Positions 33,184-41,508 of a DNA stretch of 64,000 nucleotides are shown one piece after another. The notes beneath the pieces were generated by a model that worked only from the letters and a program-made list of their open reading frames with translations, was not told the DNA's origin and ran no database searches. Each line of letters opens with the position of its first letter. Position 1 is the first letter of the stretch. The position numbers and the translations under genes are program-made. This stretch comes from a virus: positions 62,001 to 126,000 of IMG/VR virus record IMGVR_UViG_3300027777_000023; one strand, 5' to 3'.

Positions 33184-34953
33184 TTACTGTTGTTGAGGTT
33201 GTGCTGCTTGTTGTTTTGCTCCTGACAATCCCTGAGATTTAGATTGGGATGTCATTTGTTCGAGCTGTGCCTTTACCTGGGCGTATAACTCCTGGTCTTG
33301 TCCTTTAATTTGTTGTAGTTGTTCTCTGCGCTGTGCTCCGTCTAGAGGGAATAACTGCTGTGCGAGCTGCTGGGCCTTTTCCAGAGCGTCTTGAGGTGTA
33401 CCACCACCACCACCTCCACCAGGCTGCCCTGGTTGACCGCCTTGCTGCTGTCCCTGAAGCATCTGCATGAGATTCTGCTGCGTAGCCTGAGCAATCTGAT
33501 CTTTTTCTTTTTCTTCTTCTTGAATTTCCTGAGTAACGCGATCTTCGTGCATCTTTTTGCGTACCTGATCTTCGTAGTCGAAGTTGTATAGTTTGAGAAG
33601 CTCGCTTCTTGCGATAGAGTTTGCTGAAACTAACTGACCGATTACAGATTTGCGTTCCATATCGTCAGAGAACGTAATCGGAATTAACGATATCTTGGCT
33701 TTAGGCAATCCCATGATGTTACCCACAACCGTACCTACATGTGTAAGTAATTTGTTGTAGTTTGCTGGAATAACACTCCAAGCATTTTCAAACATACGAA
33801 GCATTGGTCCGGCGGCCTGTTGTTGAAAGGTCATTTCAAACATTTCCACAGGTACATCTAATGCATTAAGAATCATTTTTTTAGCGTACTCCATCATTTC
33901 TGTGGGTGCTAGCTTTGTACCTTCACCACCAAGTTGCTGATAATTCAACGGAAACGCGAACTTATGATACGAGCCTGGATCTCTTCTATGCTCTTCAATC
34001 ATATCATCTACAGCTCCACTCCACACACCACCGTTTTGATTCAATAGTGGGTTGGCTGCAGGATTACTGCCGTCGCCCATAGAAATAACCCTGAAAGGTG
34101 CGATATCCTCGAAGCAGATAACTTCATTATATCTTTTTAGGGTCTGCAACATAAACAGATCTTCAAAGATAAACATACTAGGAGGAATAGCCTTACCATC
34201 TGTGCGTATTGTGCTGGGAGTATCCAACTTCAAATGCACAAAGTTTTTTGTGTTAAACGAGAGCATTGTCTTATTAAAAACACAGTCGTAAACAACCTGG
34301 GGAGTTTTCTTGCTATAGAACTTATTGTTCTTTGTGGTTACCTTTTTACCGTACTGTTGAGGGATATCCCAAAAGTACTCACTTTCACCAGTTGTTTCTT
34401 CGTGACGTATTCTGATTTCTTTAGCGGGCCAATGAACCACATGAATTTTATCAACGTCATTAGCAGGCTTATCAATACACCTGTGCTCACCCTTATAACT
34501 GCATTTAAGGCAGCTCATGTAATACTTGCCTTTGTTGAACTCGTAATTCTGCAGTTTATCGATATTCGACGATTTGAAACAGACCGGGCAGCTTAGATAT
34601 CTATAGAACCCTTGATTTACTGTTATAAACTCATTACCATAGGCTAGTAAATTTAACCCAGCTTTTGCACATACACCCTTCCAATTAAGCTTATCAAAGA
34701 TCTCAGTATATTGCTTTTTTGCTTCCTCGTCATCACATTCAATAGACAACGAAGTGATAAAGTAGTTCGCAATTCTGTTCAGTGCCTGCTTATAAAAACC
34801 GTTTCTATAGAGAAAATGCTCTGCCCAAAGAAGCATGCCCTCAATGTTCATCGGCAAATACTGAAGCGGAATGTTATAAAATGGATTAGAATAACGGTCT
34901 CGACCATTATCACCGATTTTAAAATAGCTTTGGGGATCTTCTGCAGTAGTCAT
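33184..34953 (-). CDS. Portal protein (large-phage type with zinc-ribbon insert)
   Basis: 589 residues. This matches portal proteins of large myophages: an N-terminal helical region, then a zinc-ribbon insert (CPVCFKSS and CLKCSYKG near residues 120-155), HWPAKEIRIRHEE, PSMFIFEDLFMLQTLKRYNE, FPLNYQQLGGEG and the LDVPVEMFEMTF-to-RMFEN crown region. The last 100 residues are Gln/Gly-rich and probably disordered. Portals form the DNA gate at one head vertex. It is the only head gene in the window; terminase and major capsid genes must lie elsewhere. Confidence 0.85.
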   Translation of the reverse strand: MTTAEDPQSYFKIGDNGRDRYSNPFYNIPLQYLPMNIEGMLLWAEHFLYRNGFYKQALNRIANYFITSLSIECDDEEAKKQYTEIFDKLNWKGVCAKAGLNLLAYGNEFITVNQGFYRYLSCPVCFKSSNIDKLQNYEFNKGKYYMSCLKCSYKGEHRCIDKPANDVDKIHVVHWPAKEIRIRHEETTGESEYFWDIPQQYGKKVTTKNNKFYSKKTPQVVYDCVFNKTMLSFNTKNFVHLKLDTPSTIRTDGKAIPPSMFIFEDLFMLQTLKRYNEVICFEDIAPFRVISMGDGSNPAANPLLNQNGGVWSGAVDDMIEEHRRDPGSYHKFAFPLNYQQLGGEGTKLAPTEMMEYAKKMILNALDVPVEMFEMTFQQQAAGPMLRMFENAWSVIPANYNKLLTHVGTVVGNIMGLPKAKISLIPITFSDDMERKSVIGQLVSANSIARSELLKLYNFDYEDQVRKKMHEDRVTQEIQEEEKEKDQIAQATQQNLMQMLQGQQQGGQPGQPGGGGGGGTPQDALEKAQQLAQQLFPLDGAQRREQLQQIKGQDQELYAQVKAQLEQMTSQSKSQGLSGAKQQAAQPQQQ

Positions 34954-34954
34954 A

Positions 34955-35116
34955 TTAGTTTTCTTCTGTTAGCTCTTTGACTGCTTTTGGATTGCCTAGT
35001 TTGTGTTTGTTTTGCTCATCAGCAACCAAGAAACCGTCAGCGTCGTAATACTCAGCTTTTTTAGTGTTGTTGAAGTCACTGAGCGACTCTTCAGTCAACA
35101 TTCCGTTTTTTTCCAT
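34955..35116 (-). CDS. Small hypothetical protein
   Basis: 53 codons on the minus strand, filling the gap between the portal and the 35121 gene, with one base before the portal ATG. It is acidic with a Lys-rich middle. Its position makes it likely to be a real gene; function unknown. Confidence 0.6.
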   Translation of the reverse strand: MEKNGMLTEESLSDFNNTKKAEYYDADGFLVADEQNKHKLGNPKAVKELTEEN

Positions 35117-35120
35117 AAAT

Positions 35121-35783
35121 TTATTCTTGATTTTCTTCTGGTACTTTAAATAAAATCATAAACTTTTTACTATTGACTGGCGAGTCAAAAGTAACTCCAG
35201 GATAGTATACTTCGACTCGTTCTCGTTGTGGTGTATGCAGTATCAACGTTTCACCCACCTTAGGCTCGAAAACGACAGAGTCCTCATCTTTGAAGATTAG
35301 CATATATGCTAGCTCGTGCTGTACCAAGTGCTCTACCTTAGCCTTCATTTTTCCAAATGAATTTTCAAACTGTATAGAATACTGAACTTCCTCAATTTCA
35401 GGTTGAGTTTGCGCTGCAGGGGTTGAATCGAGATACGTATTCATAGATACCTGCTTGACCTTGTTTTTCTTGCTCACTGTCTTCTTGTTTGTTTTTGTGT
35501 CTGTCTGGCTCGTTGTTCTGAGTAGTTTGCCACCACTACGCAACGCTGACTTTGTGAGCTCGTCTCCTTGTGCCTCTAGCTCACCAGCATCTCCATATAT
35601 AGAAACACCGTTGCTAAGTATCTTGGAGCCTGTGGCTGAGTAAACTGATTTAGCTGGGTCACTGCTACCGATAACCAGATCACCTGTCTTAAAAATACCA
35701 GAGTCCTGGTGCGCTTTGTGTGTATTGTCCATAATAATTTTATTGATTTTGTCTTTATATGCAGCTTGAGGTATAGTATACAT
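35121..35783 (-). CDS. Hypothetical protein upstream of portal
   Basis: 220 residues. The N-terminal part is Gly/Ser-rich, the middle is lysine-rich (KTNKKTVSKKNKVKQ), and the C-terminal half is beta-rich (YMLIFKDEDSVVFEPKVGETLIL). It is the first gene of the minus-strand operon and may be a neck or head-completion protein by position only. A later ATG at 35732 is possible, since the first start lies inside a palindrome. Confidence 0.6.
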   Translation of the reverse strand: MYTIPQAAYKDKINKIIMDNTHKAHQDSGIFKTGDLVIGSSDPAKSVYSATGSKILSNGVSIYGDAGELEAQGDELTKSALRSGGKLLRTTSQTDTKTNKKTVSKKNKVKQVSMNTYLDSTPAAQTQPEIEEVQYSIQFENSFGKMKAKVEHLVQHELAYMLIFKDEDSVVFEPKVGETLILHTPQRERVEVYYPGVTFDSPVNSKKFMILFKVPEENQE

Positions 35784-35787
35784 ACCT
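35769..35787. promoter_or_regulatory. Palindromic operator-like site at divergent junction
   Basis: AGGTAT and ATACCT flank GTATAC-like sequence, giving a near-perfect 19-base dyad in the only divergent gene junction of the window. On the minus strand it contains TATACT, a possible -10 box. It could control both operons. Confidence 0.4.
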
Positions 35788-35810
35788 GATAGTAACTAAT
35801 CTACAACTCT

Positions 35811-36497
35811 ATGCCAAAAAGTATTCAACTCTATAAGCAGAGCACAATTCCTGTTCCTGGGATTTCTTCAATGAAACTCGTTGTCGAGGCTCGTAACAAT
35901 CAAGAAATGACCGACAAGATTTTTGTGTATCAACGTATAAAAAATTTCGCATTGGGTGATTTTGAGGATACTTTTGTGGCTGTATGTACTCCCACACAAC
36001 TAGAAGATTTTGGTGAAAATTCTCCATCTGAGGGTTCGTCATACTATAGGTCTAATCGTGTTGAGCTTGTGGGAAGAACACCGGAAATGCTGCAAACTGT
36101 TTTTGAGTCTCTGCTTTTTGAGGTGAAGAAATTAGTTGTTGATCTTACTGATATGGATAGTTTGACGCAAGCTGAAATTTACAACATCAGTGCAATCGGT
36201 CCTGTGACCACTGCCGCGACAGAACCATCCGTTAATAATATATCCGCCGAGGCCACTAGTTTGTCACTCTTTTTTTCACGTCCTTCGGATGATGGTGGGT
36301 CTGCAGTACGGAACTATCAATATAGTCTTAATAATGGTGATGTGTGGATTACCAGGACGCCAACAAGTAACGCAAGTCCGTTAAGAATTACAGGGCTCGC
36401 CCCAGAAACCGCATACACGGTAATAATTCGCGCAATTACTTCATTTGGTTATGGTAGGCAGTCAAGTCCACAAGCAGCAACAACATTGGCTTTGTAA
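35811..36497 (+). CDS. Virion-type protein with C-terminal fibronectin type III domain
   Basis: 228 residues. Residues 1-135 are an unrecognised alpha/beta domain; residues 140-228 are a fibronectin type III domain (SLFFSRPSDDGGSAVRNYQY, LRITGLAPETAYTVIIRAIT). Such domains decorate phage heads, tails or baseplates and may bind cell-surface sugars. It is transcribed away from the portal operon. Confidence 0.7.
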   Translation: MPKSIQLYKQSTIPVPGISSMKLVVEARNNQEMTDKIFVYQRIKNFALGDFEDTFVAVCTPTQLEDFGENSPSEGSSYYRSNRVELVGRTPEMLQTVFESLLFEVKKLVVDLTDMDSLTQAEIYNISAIGPVTTAATEPSVNNISAEATSLSLFFSRPSDDGGSAVRNYQYSLNNGDVWITRTPTSNASPLRITGLAPETAYTVIIRAITSFGYGRQSSPQAATTLAL

Positions 36498-36703
36498 AAA
36501 GTTTACGAAAGTGCAAATTTTCCCTGTAAAAATTGTCTCGAGAAGGTATATATATCTAGTACGGGAAGATCTCTAAACTCAAATCCGTACAATTTCAAAA
36601 AGTGGCTGAAATTGTACGGGTATTGTACAAGTTATAAATAACTTAACTTAAAAGAGTTACAAAGATTTTCAAGTAAAAGACAAGTAACAAGGAAAAATTA
36701 AAA
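36498..36703 (+). promoter_or_regulatory. Intergenic control region with 12 bp perfect inverted repeat
   Basis: CCGTACAATTTC at 36585 pairs perfectly with GAAATTGTACGG at 36608-36619, separated by 11 bases. No T-run follows. Further on are another TTGTAC and TATAAATA at 36633, which resembles the T4 late -10 box. This looks like an operator or processing hairpin for the phosphoesterase gene. Confidence 0.5.
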
Positions 36704-38197
36704 ATGACCAGATCACACATTATTCAGCAGTGCGTAAAGCTAAAGCAGCAGAAAAAGGGCATTGTCCCGTTTTTGAAAAAGCACGGGTATTCAGATAGAG
36801 AGATTGAAAATTTTAAAGTAGAGCTCCGGGGTGACCAGATTGAAGAGCTTCCTCGTAGGAACGTGCTCAATGACGATGTATTGGGTAAGACTGAATGGAA
36901 GAGTGACCTGAAGTTTACAGAGAAGTATGTATACAACAAAGAAACAGATAAGTACGTAATCTATCTAAAAGCTGCCAACGGTAACATCGTACTGAGTGGT
37001 GACATTGTCCGCAGTCTTGTAGAAAACTATTCCAATTGGTACGGTAAAGAACACAGCATCAACGAGATTTGCAGAAATTACAAAATCCCGCGCAACTATT
37101 TTAACGAACTAAAAGACATCCTGGGCATTACCCACGACTCAGAACCCATTACAAACGAAGAACTTCTTGAGCGTGATGTAGATGAGATTACTGAAGATCT
37201 ACTGCAAAAAAAGAAGTTTCAGCTATATCAGCAGTTCCAGAAACGTAGCTGGGAACAAACGCAAGATGCAGCAGACAAGTGGTTCAAGATGCAGGTGGGT
37301 GTGTATGACCCCTTCACAGAGTTTCTCAACAACTGGGAACCTCCGGTATATTTACCCATCAGGTATTCTGGACCAGCTAAAAGCAAATCCTCAGGCAAGA
37401 CCCTACTTGTAGGCCTATCCGACATTCACTTTGGTGCCAAGACTAATGCTCGCGAGTCTTATAGAGGTAAAGGCTATAGCACTGAAGAAGCTGTTGAATG
37501 TCTCCAGACATATAGTGAGAATATTAAAGACCTGGTGGAAGAAAGATGCTATACTTTCGACTCCTGCCTAATTGCGTCTCTTGGCGACATCCTGCATACA
37601 ACTGGTGCTGGATTTACAACCAAAGGCACTATGCTTGTACACGACTGTATCAAAGAAGAACAGTTTAACTTTGCTTTCGACAGTATAGTACGGTTCATCT
37701 CAGACATGCTCTCATTGTTTCCTAGAGTCGATGTGAAGAGCGTTAAAGGTAACCACAACGACTTTGGTGATTATGTACTGTTCAAGGCTATCGGTGCTTA
37801 CTTCAGATCTGAGCCAAGAATCTCATTTGATAACTTCCAAACAGACCACGGCCTGTTCAAAGTAAACAAATGCTTGTTTATTATCTCGCATGGCTACAGC
37901 GCTGAATACAAGGGTCGTCTTCCTGCTGCAGGTAAGGCTCGTGAAAGCTATATCACAAACTTGTTCTTGTCTAAACCTGAAGAACTCATCGGCGTTAATC
38001 AAAAAGTTCTTCTTACCGCAGATCAGCACCATCTAGAGATGCGCGAGTATGCCGAATTCGAGCATTATATGCTCAGCACAGCCGTTCGTGGTGACAAACA
38101 CTCTGAAGCTATGGGAATGAACAATAAGGCCCGGCAAAGCTGCTTTGTGATCGGTAATGAAGGTATCAAAGAAATCTTGTATTGCTACAGTAAGTAA
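36704..38197 (+). CDS. Calcineurin-like metallophosphoesterase
   Basis: 497 residues. The N-terminal 200 residues look like a helical DNA-binding region (SINEICRNYKIPRNYFNELKD, a helix-turn-helix). The C-terminal phosphoesterase core has all the metal motifs: LSDIHFG, SLGDILH, VKGNHND, ISHGYSAEYKG and TADQHHLEMRE. This arrangement fits a DNA repair nuclease of the SbcD/Mre11 superfamily or a phosphatase. No SbcC-like partner is visible in the window. Confidence 0.85.
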   Translation: MTRSHIIQQCVKLKQQKKGIVPFLKKHGYSDREIENFKVELRGDQIEELPRRNVLNDDVLGKTEWKSDLKFTEKYVYNKETDKYVIYLKAANGNIVLSGDIVRSLVENYSNWYGKEHSINEICRNYKIPRNYFNELKDILGITHDSEPITNEELLERDVDEITEDLLQKKKFQLYQQFQKRSWEQTQDAADKWFKMQVGVYDPFTEFLNNWEPPVYLPIRYSGPAKSKSSGKTLLVGLSDIHFGAKTNARESYRGKGYSTEEAVECLQTYSENIKDLVEERCYTFDSCLIASLGDILHTTGAGFTTKGTMLVHDCIKEEQFNFAFDSIVRFISDMLSLFPRVDVKSVKGNHNDFGDYVLFKAIGAYFRSEPRISFDNFQTDHGLFKVNKCLFIISHGYSAEYKGRLPAAGKARESYITNLFLSKPEELIGVNQKVLLTADQHHLEMREYAEFEHYMLSTAVRGDKHSEAMGMNNKARQSCFVIGNEGIKEILYCYSK

Positions 38198-38198
38198 C

Positions 38199-38642
38199 AT
38201 GAAAATTTATAGCACACTTCTAGCTTCATTATTTGCTTCAAGTTTACTGTTTGCTGGGGCCGCCGCCGATAAATCAAAATCGGTGGTGCCTGGCTATGGA
38301 TTAAAGCTTGGATTAGAAAGCTATCTCACCAGCACCACTGGTGTGTTATCTCCAGCACAGATCATTAACACGCCGATAGGCTCAATGATAAAGATCTATC
38401 GAACTGATGGTTTCTGCTATCAAGGACAGGTAACACAGATCGAAGAAACTGATGAACATTTCAAAATATATGGCACGATAACTAATGTACCCAACACAGG
38501 ATTTGGGTTTGCTCTAGCTAAAGGAGGAATATTTGCTGGAGCTGTTGTTGAAAGAAATGATTCAAAGGTGTACACAGTAGAATTTAGTGAGTTGCACAAA
38601 GGTTATGTGTTTGTGCGTTCAACAAAACACGAAAGAATCTAG
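38199..38642 (+). CDS. Exported protein of unknown function
   Basis: 147 residues from the ATG at 38199. A clear signal peptide (TLLASLFASSLLFAGAAA) is followed by a beta-rich body. It would be exported by the host and act in the periplasm or on the envelope. Not recognised. Confidence 0.65.
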   Translation: MKIYSTLLASLFASSLLFAGAAADKSKSVVPGYGLKLGLESYLTSTTGVLSPAQIINTPIGSMIKIYRTDGFCYQGQVTQIEETDEHFKIYGTITNVPNTGFGFALAKGGIFAGAVVERNDSKVYTVEFSELHKGYVFVRSTKHERI

Positions 38643-38665
38643 GTGATATTTTTAGGGTTATTTTT

Positions 38666-38695
38666 GGTATAATATATTGAGGGAGCTACAACTAG
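38666..38695 (+). promoter_or_regulatory. Extended -10 promoter with leader stem-loop
   Basis: TTTTTGGTATAATATATTG (TATAAT at 38668-38673) is followed by the stem-loop AGCTA-CAAC-TAGCT. Almost the same core as the promoter at 28324. Confidence 0.7.
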
Positions 38696-38715
38696 CTTTC
38701 ACAACTAACCCTAAT

Positions 38716-38928
38716 ATGAAAACAAAAGAACAAGCCGTCCTTAAACCACATGATTCCCAACCCACCCAAAAAACGCAAGCAATTGCGTACTGGTGTGTAG
38801 TGATTATAGATCTACTAACTATCAAGTACGCAAGTACTAACTTTTGGGAAAGTATATTACTGCTGTGCCTTGGAGGCACAAGTGCAGTGCTCATGCTGCA
38901 GTCGGCGTCAATTTGGAGAAAAGAATGA
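38716..38928 (+). CDS. Small membrane protein
   Basis: 70 residues from the ATG at 38716. Two hydrophobic segments (IAYWCVVIIDLLTI; ILLLCLGGTSAVLML). First gene after the promoter at 38668. Function unknown. Confidence 0.6.
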   Translation: MKTKEQAVLKPHDSQPTQKTQAIAYWCVVIIDLLTIKYASTNFWESILLLCLGGTSAVLMLQSASIWRKE

Positions 38929-38932
38929 CCAT

Positions 38933-39190
38933 ATGATCTCAGCAAAGTATTATACGAAAGACCATCACAAGGACAGGCGGAAAGCCGTAAGAATGGGAGG
39001 GATGTTCAAATTCCCTTCCAACAGTTCTAGGGAGGAAACACTAAAACAGCTGGAGATAGCCAGTGCGCTAATTAACAGCCTGTTTGATGACGATACCATC
39101 ACCAGAGAAATTCGATTTATCTGGACAATAGATGGGGTCGAATTAAAGACTGAATACAGTCTGCCAGAATCGTTGGAGTTATTTAGATAA
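38933..39190 (+). CDS. Small hypothetical protein
   Basis: 85 residues from the ATG at 38933, basic at its start (KDHHKDRRKAVRMGG). It ends just before the tRNA-Arg gene. Not recognised. Confidence 0.55.
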   Translation: MISAKYYTKDHHKDRRKAVRMGGMFKFPSNSSREETLKQLEIASALINSLFDDDTITREIRFIWTIDGVELKTEYSLPESLELFR

Positions 39191-39197
39191 ATTAAAT

Positions 39198-39274
39198 GCA
39201 CCTGTAGCTCAGTCGGATAGAGCAACGGATTTCTAATCCGTCGGTCGTTGGTTCGAATCCAACCAGGTGCACCA
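39198..39274 (+). tRNA. tRNA-Arg (anticodon UCU), CCA encoded
   Basis: The acceptor arms are GCACCTG and CAGGTGC with encoded ACCA. The D arm is GCTCAGTCGGATAGAGC, the anticodon arm ACGGA-TTTCTAA-TCCGT with anticodon TCT, and the T arm GTTGG-TTCGAAT-CCAAC. It reads AGA codons, which are common in the phage genes here. Confidence 0.95.
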
Positions 39275-39285
39275 ATTTAAAATTT

Positions 39286-39957
39286 ATGGATAACCACGAA
39301 ATGGTCATCCAGAGCACAGAGAAGCGTGAGTCACATAAAAGGATTAACGCTTTTTTTATGCCTTGGATAGACTTCTATTTCGGTAAGGGAGCTACAATAG
39401 CGACCATGCCGGCCCAGTCAGGAATACAGGAAACAGAGCTACTCAATCACATCGAGCATCTTGAATCCTGCAAAAAGAAAGCTGGTCGAATAAAGTTTCT
39501 AACTTTCGACCGAGAGTTATCCGCAAAAGAAACAAACATACATTGCCACCACAACGGCAGAGTATGGCAGCATCATATAGATGATGTTTTTGCGGGATTG
39601 TTAAAATACTCGTCGCTAGATAATCATGCGGTGTGGTTCGACCTTACTGGAGGTCTTTCAGACAAGAATCTGGAAGGCGTCTCTAAGTGTGTGGCCAAGC
39701 TCTTCAAACCGGGCAGTCTGTTGTTCATGACTTTCCAGATACATGCCGTAAGGTGTTTATCAAGGAATGAAACGTTGCAGACATATCAGAGCACAGCAAA
39801 CACCCCAACGGGTAATGTTGTGCACACCGAAACGTTGATTGAACACGCAGTGAAAAGACAAACAGGCAAAAGCCTCGTCAGGCTAATGCCTACGTACACA
39901 TACAAACGGGACGAAAGTCCCACCACTTGGGGAGTATTCGGTTATATAGTAAAATAA
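39286..39957 (+). CDS. Hypothetical protein, possibly methyltransferase-like
   Basis: 223 residues. AVWFDLTGGLSDKNLEGVSK followed by GSLLFMTFQIHAV looks like the motif IV/V part of a Rossmann methyltransferase, and IATMPAQSGIQETELLNHI could be an upstream helix. No S-adenosylmethionine glycine loop is clear. It starts 11 bases after the tRNA. Confidence 0.5.
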   Translation: MDNHEMVIQSTEKRESHKRINAFFMPWIDFYFGKGATIATMPAQSGIQETELLNHIEHLESCKKKAGRIKFLTFDRELSAKETNIHCHHNGRVWQHHIDDVFAGLLKYSSLDNHAVWFDLTGGLSDKNLEGVSKCVAKLFKPGSLLFMTFQIHAVRCLSRNETLQTYQSTANTPTGNVVHTETLIEHAVKRQTGKSLVRLMPTYTYKRDESPTTWGVFGYIVK

Positions 39958-39960
39958 GTT

Positions 39961-40524
39961 ATGAATAATATATTCAAAGTAATGGGTGTCGGGATTCCAA
40001 ATCATCAGATGGAGAAACCGGGAGACTATCTGGGAGCGTCAATGCTTCAAGAGCAACTCGAAAAGTATTCAGCGTTGCTAAAACAGCTCAGCGAGGAGAT
40101 GGGTATCTTCAGGGACGCTGAGCAGCGGGCTCGAGCAGCAAAACTTGTTGTAGCGAGTAAATTCACAGCAGTTGAAAGGCTGCTGAATCAAACTCAAGCA
40201 GCCGTAGCTATCTTGAGTGGGGAGGAACCACCAGCAGCAATACCAACACCTGCCGCAAAGGTGCAAGTGGTGTATAAAGAAGGAACACAAAAACGCTTTG
40301 CGCGAAGAGGTCCCATGGACGTGTCACAGGCGGTGCAGGATCTGGGTGGGTCCGCGCGCACCACCGAGATACTGAATAGGATGGCGACCAACATGGGTTG
40401 CTCATGGACATGTGCCCGCAATGTGTTCTACACCTACAAGTCGACAGTGCTATTATCTTGTAATGGTGTAGGTGACAACTCGTCGGTAGGCTGGAAACTA
40501 AAGGAGGAATATGCGAACAATTAA
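39961..40524 (+). CDS. Coiled-coil plus winged-helix-like protein
   Basis: 187 residues. Residues 30-80 form a coiled coil, a Pro/Ala-rich linker follows, and the C-terminal 70 residues resemble a winged helix (MDVSQAVQDLGGSARTTEIL, then CARNVFYTYKSTVLL). It could bind nucleic acid. Not assigned to a family. Confidence 0.55.
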   Translation: MNNIFKVMGVGIPNHQMEKPGDYLGASMLQEQLEKYSALLKQLSEEMGIFRDAEQRARAAKLVVASKFTAVERLLNQTQAAVAILSGEEPPAAIPTPAAKVQVVYKEGTQKRFARRGPMDVSQAVQDLGGSARTTEILNRMATNMGCSWTCARNVFYTYKSTVLLSCNGVGDNSSVGWKLKEEYANN

Positions 40525-40801
40525 CATAGCAAGTATGCTAATAATAGTGACAGTCGTCGCTAGCCTTGGTCTATCCTCAAATAAGCCTGCTGTTGTTAAT
40601 GGCCGAACTCAATCGTCAACCGTGGGGTATTGCCCGGCTGAGGCGGTTGCAACGGTTGACGATACCAAAAGCGATCGGTGGGACAGTGAATATATTCACT
40701 GTAAGATATGCTGGCAAGGAGCGTTATTACCCGATAGTACAGGGGTAGTCCGCTGCTCCTATTGCGGAAAGCCGCAAAAGAAAGAAATTGCAGCAAACTA
40801 G
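40511..40801 (+). CDS. Exported or membrane-anchored zinc-ribbon protein
   Basis: 96 residues: a hydrophobic N-terminus (IASMLIIVTVVASLGL), a polar stretch and a C-terminal zinc ribbon (CKICWQGALLPDSTGVVRC, then YCGKPQ). GGAGGA just upstream of its ATG is a fair ribosome site. It overlaps the previous gene by 14 bases. Confidence 0.55.
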   Translation: MRTINIASMLIIVTVVASLGLSSNKPAVVNGRTQSSTVGYCPAEAVATVDDTKSDRWDSEYIHCKICWQGALLPDSTGVVRCSYCGKPQKKEIAAN

Positions 40802-40830
40802 CTGTTCCCCTCCCCCACCCCTGAACAGAA

Positions 40831-40872
40831 AGAAGCCATTCGCCTAGAGATAGGTTGGGTGGCTTCTTTTTT
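40831..40872 (+). terminator. Rho-independent terminator
   Basis: AGAAGCCA pairs with TGGCTTCT at 40860-40867, with inner CCTA/TAGG, followed by a T-run and TTAGCTATCAGGTACCCCCC. First of the repeated terminator-linked sequences. Confidence 0.9.
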
Positions 40873-40906
40873 AGCTATCAGGTACCCCCCCTCCCCTCCC
40901 CCAGGG

Positions 40907-40933
40907 TATAAATAGGTAGGTGTGTGGTATAAT
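40907..40933 (+). promoter_or_regulatory. Repeated composite promoter, copy 1
   Basis: TATAAATAG at 40907, then exactly 12 bases, then TATAAT at 40928-40933 with TG one base upstream, followed by ACTTTGAATCAG. Copies with identical spacing are at 41438 and 47418. It would drive the structured RNA at 40940-41416. Confidence 0.75.
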
Positions 40934-40939
40934 ACTTTG

Positions 40940-41416
40940 AATCAGAGTTGTGTAGATATAGCGTAAAACCTATATTTATATTAACCGGCAATGATTCGCT
41001 GCGTATTCCCCGGCACGAGGATACAGCTAGGGTTAAGCTAGATCTCTGTATGTACAAGCAGAGAAGCCCGGTCGGTCGTCCCTGCCAGACACATAACAAT
41101 GGTTCCACTCGTGGCAGGAGAGTGAAACCAAAACCCTCACCCATGGGTGGGTCACCTATTAGGTGACCCAAGGGTCGCGCCAAGTTGACAAGCCAGGGTC
41201 TTCAATTACAGTTTAATCAGCTATAGCAAACCTCGAGGCGGCGAGAGAGGCTATAGTATGATCTGTAATTATGAAAAGTAGCTGAAAGGCTCACCTAGCT
41301 AAAGATGGACAAGATACATCTAAAAACCCGGATTAAGGGCTAACAATCCTTATGGGCTAAAATCTTCAACCGATAAATGGTCGGCAATGGAGTAAAAGCG
41401 TTAACGCGCTTTTTTT
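40940..41416 (+). ncRNA. Candidate structured noncoding RNA (about 480 nt)
   Basis: A region bounded by a promoter (-10 at 40928) and a terminator (41397), with no convincing gene. It has several perfect helices: CCTGCCA 41081/TGGCAGG 41112, TGGGTCACCT 41148/AGGTGACCCA 41161 (3-base loop), AATTACAG 41204/CTGTAATT 41263 enclosing CTATAGC 41221/GCTATAG 41250, GGATT 41330/AATCC 41345 and CCGA 41370/TCGG 41381. GGTTCCACTC at 41101 nearly pairs with GAGTGAAACC at 41120, and its loop holds the TGGCAGG partner of CCTGCCA, giving a possible pseudoknot. Size and setting recall large ornate phage RNAs such as ROOL or GOLLD, but I recognise no family motif. Features of tmRNA and RNase P RNA were not found. 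Confidence 0.65.
41397..41416 (+). terminator. Terminator of the candidate RNA
   Basis: AGCG-TTAACG-CGCT followed by seven T and then AGCTATCGGGTACCCCCC, the repeated post-terminator sequence. Confidence 0.8.
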
Positions 41417-41437
41417 AGCTATCGGGTACCCCCCCTG

Positions 41438-41500
41438 TATAAATAGTAGTTTGAGTGGTATAATACTTTGAATCAGCGGCCAGTAACTGCTGATAGTTTT
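41438..41500 (+). promoter_or_regulatory. Repeated composite promoter, copy 2, with leader hairpin
   Basis: TATAAATAG at 41438, 12 bases, TATAAT at 41459-41464, then ACTTTG and a leader stem-loop ATCAGC-loop-GCTGAT. Bases 41456-41500 are identical to 47436-47480 (45 of 45), so promoter and leader are a recent duplicate or a conserved unit. Confidence 0.8.
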
Positions 41501-41508
41501 TGTTTGTT

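Noticed and set aside
36704-38197. Treating the phosphoesterase as SbcD of an SbcCD pair
   Set aside because: No SbcC-like ATPase lies nearby in this window, and the N-terminal half differs from SbcD, so only the superfamily is claimed.
40948-41166. 72-codon ORF inside the candidate RNA
   Set aside because: Composition looks random, it spans several perfect hairpins and no ribosome site precedes it.
40940-41416. Reading the structured region as tmRNA or RNase P RNA
   Set aside because: No tRNA-like ends with CCA or tag-peptide frame for tmRNA, and no conserved RNase P core motifs were found.
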